A stretch of 64,000 nt of DNA. Source: Mucilaginibacter paludis DSM 18603 (GTDB lineage Bacteria; Bacteroidota; Bacteroidia; Sphingobacteriales; Sphingobacteriaceae). The translations under genes were made by a program, and so were the position numbers. The stretch covers positions 6,466,432-6,530,431 of the forward strand of contig NZ_CM001403.1 in NCBI RefSeq assembly GCF_000166195.2, read 5' to 3'. Shown one piece after another: positions 60,830-64,000 of the stretch. The notes under the pieces are model-generated. The model saw only the letters and a list, made by a program, of their open reading frames with translations. It was not told the origin of the DNA and searched no databases. Position 1 is the stretch's first letter, and each line of letters begins with the position of its first letter.

Positions 60830-62023
60830 ATGGACTCCGAACTATCTTTAACTGTCTTATTGAATAACCCGCTTTTATTGCCCGAACTCAGGGCTATCGC
60901 CCAAAAGGTTTACAATAACGAACGAATTACTTTTGACGAGGGCGTTATTTTGTACGAAAAAGGCGAACTGGCTTACCTGGGTACTTTAGCCAACTACATC
61001 CGCGAAAAGCGCCACGGCGATAAAACCTACTTTAACCGCAACTTTCATATCGAGCCTACCAATCTTTGTGTTTACGATTGCAAATTCTGCTCCTATTCGC
61101 GCTTAATTAAAGAGCGTTCGCAAGGTTGGGAGTATACCATGGAAGAGATGCTCGATATAGTGAAGAAATATGATGGCGAGCCGGTTACCGAGGTACACAT
61201 TGTTGGCGGTGTACTGCCGCAGTACGATGTGCCATTTTACAGCGAGTTATTTACCCGTATTAAACAACACCGGCCCGAACTGCATGTTAAGGCATTAACG
61301 CCGGTTGAATACCATTATATTTTTAAGAAAGCCAAAATTGATTATGCTACCGGTATGAGCCTGATGAAGGATGCCGGCTTGGAATCGATGCCGGGCGGCG
61401 GTGCTGAAATATTTCACCCGGAGATACGCGAGCAGATAGCCAAAGATAAATGTACTGCCGACCAATGGTTGCAGATCCATGAGGAATGGCATAAACTGGG
61501 CATGCGATCAAACGCAACGATGTTGTACGGCCATATCGAACAATATTGGCACCGGGTAGATCATATGGATAGGTTGCGGCAGTTGCAGGATAAAACCGGC
61601 GGCTTCCAAACCTTTATTCCGCTTAAATTCCGTAACCAGGATAACCAGATGTCAAATGTTCCCGAGTCAACCGTAGTTGAAGATTTGCGGAATTATGCTA
61701 TCGCCCGCATTTACCTGGATAACTTTGATCATATCAAGGCCTATTGGGCCATGATCAGCCGTAACACGGCACAGCTTTCGCTTAATTTTGGGGTAGACGA
61801 TATTGATGGAACTTTGGATGATACCACCAAAATTTATTCGATGGCGGGGGCTGAAGAGCAAAATCCCGGAATGTCTACCAAACAATTGGTTGAGCTGATT
61901 AAACAGGTGGGCAGGCATCCTATTGAGCGCGATACCTTATATCACGTGGTAACTGATTATAATGATTTTGAATTTGCCGACGAGCCTAAACCTCAATTTT
62001 ATAAATTGCCCGTGATCAATTAA
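60830..62023 (+). CDS. mqnE: Aminofutalosine synthase MqnE
   Basis: This 397-residue radical-SAM enzyme makes aminodeoxyfutalosine in the futalosine menaquinone pathway. The 4Fe-4S ligands C80, C84 and C87 are in NLCVYDCKFCSYS. Further landmarks are GGVLPQYDVPFYSELF, VKALTPVEY, GLESMPGGGAEIFHPEIR and MLYGHIEQYWHRVDHM. A TACTTTTG -7-like element at 60805 precedes it. It begins a three-gene unit with a histidine phosphatase and mqnA. Confidence 0.96.
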   Translation: MDSELSLTVLLNNPLLLPELRAIAQKVYNNERITFDEGVILYEKGELAYLGTLANYIREKRHGDKTYFNRNFHIEPTNLCVYDCKFCSYSRLIKERSQGWEYTMEEMLDIVKKYDGEPVTEVHIVGGVLPQYDVPFYSELFTRIKQHRPELHVKALTPVEYHYIFKKAKIDYATGMSLMKDAGLESMPGGGAEIFHPEIREQIAKDKCTADQWLQIHEEWHKLGMRSNATMLYGHIEQYWHRVDHMDRLRQLQDKTGGFQTFIPLKFRNQDNQMSNVPESTVVEDLRNYAIARIYLDNFDHIKAYWAMISRNTAQLSLNFGVDDIDGTLDDTTKIYSMAGAEEQNPGMSTKQLVELIKQVGRHPIERDTLYHVVTDYNDFEFADEPKPQFYKLPVIN

Positions 62024-62046
62024 ACACATTGATCATCATGAAATAA

Positions 62047-62679
62047 ATGATAGTAAAAACACTGTATATAATTCGCCACGGCCAAACTGATTTCAATAAA
62101 AAAGGAATCATCCAGGGCCGCGGAATTAATGCCGAACTGAATGACAGGGGGATTATCCAGGGTAAAGCCTTTTACGATGCTTACCACAACGTGCCATTCG
62201 ATAAAATTTATATCTCTTGCCTAAAACGCACTGAGCAAACCGTGCACGAGTTTATTGAAGCCGGTATCCCTTACGATAAGTTGTCAGGGCTGGACGAGTT
62301 AGCCTGGGGGATTTACGAGGGGCAACCGAGTACTCCCGGTAACAGGGCCGCCTTTTTGCAAATTATGCGCGAATGGGTAGACGGGGATCTGGATCAAAAG
62401 TTTGAAGGTGGCGAAAGCCCGAATGAACTACAGGCCCGGCAAAAAGAAGCGCTCAACGTGATCATGAGCCATCCCGAAGAAAAAAATGTATTAATTTGTA
62501 TGCACGGGCGTGCCATGCGTTTGTTTTTATGCCTGTTAACCGGCATCAGTTTAACGCGTATGGACGAGTTTCCGCATCAAAATGTTGTATTATACAAGGT
62601 TACTTATGATGGTAACCAATTTGAAATAGCAGAGTTTAACAACGCTGACCATCTGAAACATCTGGCTCCCGACTTGTGA
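62047..62679 (+). CDS. Histidine phosphatase family protein in mqn operon
   Basis: This 210-residue cytoplasmic phosphatase has the catalytic RHGQTDFN near the N-terminus, CLKRTEQT with a conserved Arg, ELAWGIYEGQ with the proton-donor Glu, and the second His in CMHGRAMR. It starts 23 bp after mqnE and its TGA overlaps the mqnA GTG (GTGA). The tight position suggests a role linked to menaquinone synthesis, for example dephosphorylating an intermediate or by-product, but this is unproven. Confidence 0.9.
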   Translation: MIVKTLYIIRHGQTDFNKKGIIQGRGINAELNDRGIIQGKAFYDAYHNVPFDKIYISCLKRTEQTVHEFIEAGIPYDKLSGLDELAWGIYEGQPSTPGNRAAFLQIMREWVDGDLDQKFEGGESPNELQARQKEALNVIMSHPEEKNVLICMHGRAMRLFLCLLTGISLTRMDEFPHQNVVLYKVTYDGNQFEIAEFNNADHLKHLAPDL

Positions 62680-63419
62680 AAAAAATAAAAATATCCGCTG
62701 TTAGTTATACCAATACCAAACCCTTTTTATACGGCTTACAACACTCCGGTATTCTTGATCAAATTGAATTAAGTTTAGATGCTCCGGCAGACTGTGCCCA
62801 GAAGCTGATTGATGATGTGGTTGATATCGGGCTGATACCGGTTGCCGCAGTGTTGAACATACCCAACTGGCAAATTGTATCTGATTATTGCATTGGCGCC
62901 GTTGGCGCAGTAAATTCTGTGTTTATATTCAGCAATTGTAAAATTGAGGATGCCAGATATTTGCAGTTAGATCCGCAATCGCGCTCGTCCAATAACCTGG
63001 CTAAGGTATTGCTGAAAAATTATTGGAAGTTAAGCCCCGAGTTATTAATCGATGCGAATGACTATAGCGTTTCAACCGATCAGTTTACGGCCTTTGTGCA
63101 AATTGGAGACAGAACTTTTGGTAAGAAAGATCAATATGAGTACGTGTATGACCTGGCCGAAGAGTGGCAGAAGTTTACCGGCTTGCCTTTTATGTTTGCC
63201 GGCTGGATAGCTAACAAGCCTATACCTGAGGCGTTTATTACCGAGCTTAACCAAGCATTGAAATTAGGGTTGGATAGCCGAGCCGAGCTTTTTAAAGAGT
63301 TACCCAAGGTTGCAAATTTTGATGTGGAAGATTACCTGATGCATAAAATAGACTTTGATGTAACACCAGGAAAAAAAGAAGCGATGCAGCTGTTTCTAAA
63401 CTACATCAGGACGCTTTAA
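62676..63419 (+). CDS. mqnA: Chorismate dehydratase MqnA
   Basis: This 247-residue enzyme dehydrates chorismate to 3-enolpyruvylbenzoate, first step of the futalosine pathway. It has ISAVSYTNTKPFLYGL at the N-terminus, PADCAQKLIDDVVDIGLIPVAAV, YCIGAVGAVNSVFIFS, QSRSSNNLAKVLL and LPFMFAGWIANKP, all MqnA-like and collinear. The GTG start is set by the 4 bp overlap with the phosphatase. Its last 14 bp overlap the end of the convergent response regulator gene. Confidence 0.93.
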   Translation: MKKIKISAVSYTNTKPFLYGLQHSGILDQIELSLDAPADCAQKLIDDVVDIGLIPVAAVLNIPNWQIVSDYCIGAVGAVNSVFIFSNCKIEDARYLQLDPQSRSSNNLAKVLLKNYWKLSPELLIDANDYSVSTDQFTAFVQIGDRTFGKKDQYEYVYDLAEEWQKFTGLPFMFAGWIANKPIPEAFITELNQALKLGLDSRAELFKELPKVANFDVEDYLMHKIDFDVTPGKKEAMQLFLNYIRTL

Positions 63420-63774
63420 GCAATTGCTGTTCAATTTTATCTAACAGCAAAAAGATATCAAAAGGTTTGGAGACGAAATCGTTGGCTCCCGATTCTAACA
63501 CCGATTGAGTTAAATTAGGTGTAGCAGATATCATGATGACTGGTATGCCACTTGTTTGTTTGTCGGCTTTAATTTGCCTGCAAATATCTCTACCGTCCAT
63601 TCCAGAGAGCATAATGTCCAGTAAAATAATATCTGGTTTATATTCGTCTATTTTATTGAACACTTCATCGCCTTTCGGTGTGGTATTCACATCATATCCC
63701 GAATATTGTAGTAATTCAACCAATGCATCCAAGATGTATGGGTCGTCATCAACAGCAAGTATTTTTTTTGACAT
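63406..63774 (-). CDS. Single-domain response regulator
   Basis: This 122-residue stand-alone receiver domain has KILAVDDDPYI with the acidic pocket D9-D11, the phospho-acceptor D53 in IILLDIMLSGMDG, S83 in MISAT and K103 in VSKPFD. No output domain is present, as in CheY-type or phosphorelay intermediate proteins. No kinase is adjacent within the window; the PAS/HisKA-like protein at 23.3 kb is a speculative partner. It converges on mqnA with a 14 bp overlap. Confidence 0.94.
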   Translation of the reverse strand: MSKKILAVDDDPYILDALVELLQYSGYDVNTTPKGDEVFNKIDEYKPDIILLDIMLSGMDGRDICRQIKADKQTSGIPVIMISATPNLTQSVLESGANDFVSKPFDIFLLLDKIEQQLLKAS

Positions 63775-63924
63775 GGAATTAGTTATACAATTTGGAAAGA
63801 AAAATGATGGTTATTGTGTGCTATAAAAACTGTCAATTTTAGTGCCATAATAGTTTGATTTTTGACGAATTTTTAAAACAATTATTTGAGCCGGTTGGTA
63901 GTCGCCTTTTATTATTGGGATACC

Positions 63925-63955
63925 TTGCATAACTTAAAAACAAATACTACATTTG
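63925..63955 (+). promoter_or_regulatory. Bacteroidota promoter for gene beyond window
   Basis: TTG at 63925-63927, a 20-bp spacer and TACATTTG (exact TAnnTTTG) at 63948-63955 form a good Bacteroidota promoter pointing out of the window. No start codon for the gene is seen before 64000. Confidence 0.65.
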
Positions 63956-64000
63956 CGCCACAATTAACAAAAATTATTAACACTTTAATATTATTCAGGT

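Overview
The window comes from a Bacteroidota chromosome, most likely family Sphingobacteriaceae (Mucilaginibacter/Pedobacter-like). This is an inference from gene content and style: an ECF sigma/FecR/TonB-receptor cassette, many KK-containing lipoproteins, a thioredoxin/ApbE/DUF4266/DUF3570 cluster, the futalosine menaquinone enzymes MqnE and MqnA, promoters of the Bacteroidota TTTG/TAnnTTTG type, and dispersed intergenic repeats. No rRNA or tRNA gene, CRISPR array, transposase or integrase was seen.

Layout. 1-2.8 kb: tail of apbE, then DUF4266 and DUF3570 proteins and a periplasmic thioredoxin. 3.1-7.1 kb: secreted or lipoprotein genes, including a lipoprotein with two pepsin-like DTG motifs (4391-5509), two decayed gene fragments and a 1.6 kb AT-rich gene desert. 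7.1-12.8 kb: a CrtA-like monooxygenase, a coupled MsrC/hydrolase/alkyl-adenine-glycosylase trio, kynureninase and an HDAC-family deacetylase. 12.8-13.4 kb: eight tandem 53-bp repeats. 13.4-22.1 kb: MATE and MFS exporters, a TlpA-type protein, a LOG-family protein, a sodium:solute symporter and exonuclease III. 22.4-24.3 kb: an RsbQ/KAI2-like hydrolase with Cys at the nucleophile position, followed by an RsbP-like PAS protein. 25-28.5 kb: lpxB and three tandem paralogous secreted proteins. 29-30.2 kb: an orphan FecR C-terminal domain and a SUFU-domain protein.

30.5-42.4 kb is one minus-strand locus: ECF sigma factor, FecR anti-sigma, a 1144-residue TonB receptor with an STN domain, two lipoproteins (one DUF4397-like) and three fasciclin lipoproteins. 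No SusD is present. It reads as a cell-surface signalling and uptake or adhesion system. 43-52 kb holds an AraC/SDR pair, an AAA ATPase/DUF4276 pair that resembles two-gene defence systems, an MFS exporter, an amidase and a PA2169-family protein. 51.3-54.2 kb is a polysaccharide or lipid-glycosylation trio (NodB deacetylase, GT2, GT87).

54.4-59.7 kb is methionine biosynthesis on the minus strand. A SAM-I-type riboswitch precedes a 39-codon ORF ending MCMCCLLSC and then metY-metX-hom. A second PLP trans-sulfuration enzyme lies upstream. 60.8-63.4 kb carries mqnE, a histidine phosphatase and mqnA, followed by a convergent single-domain response regulator.

The strongest candidates for something new are the riboswitch plus Met/Cys leader ORF, the Cys-nucleophile RsbQ-like/PAS pair, the AAA/DUF4276 pair, the pepsin-like lipoprotein and the SusD-less fasciclin locus. 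All functional statements rest on motif recognition by eye; no database search was run.
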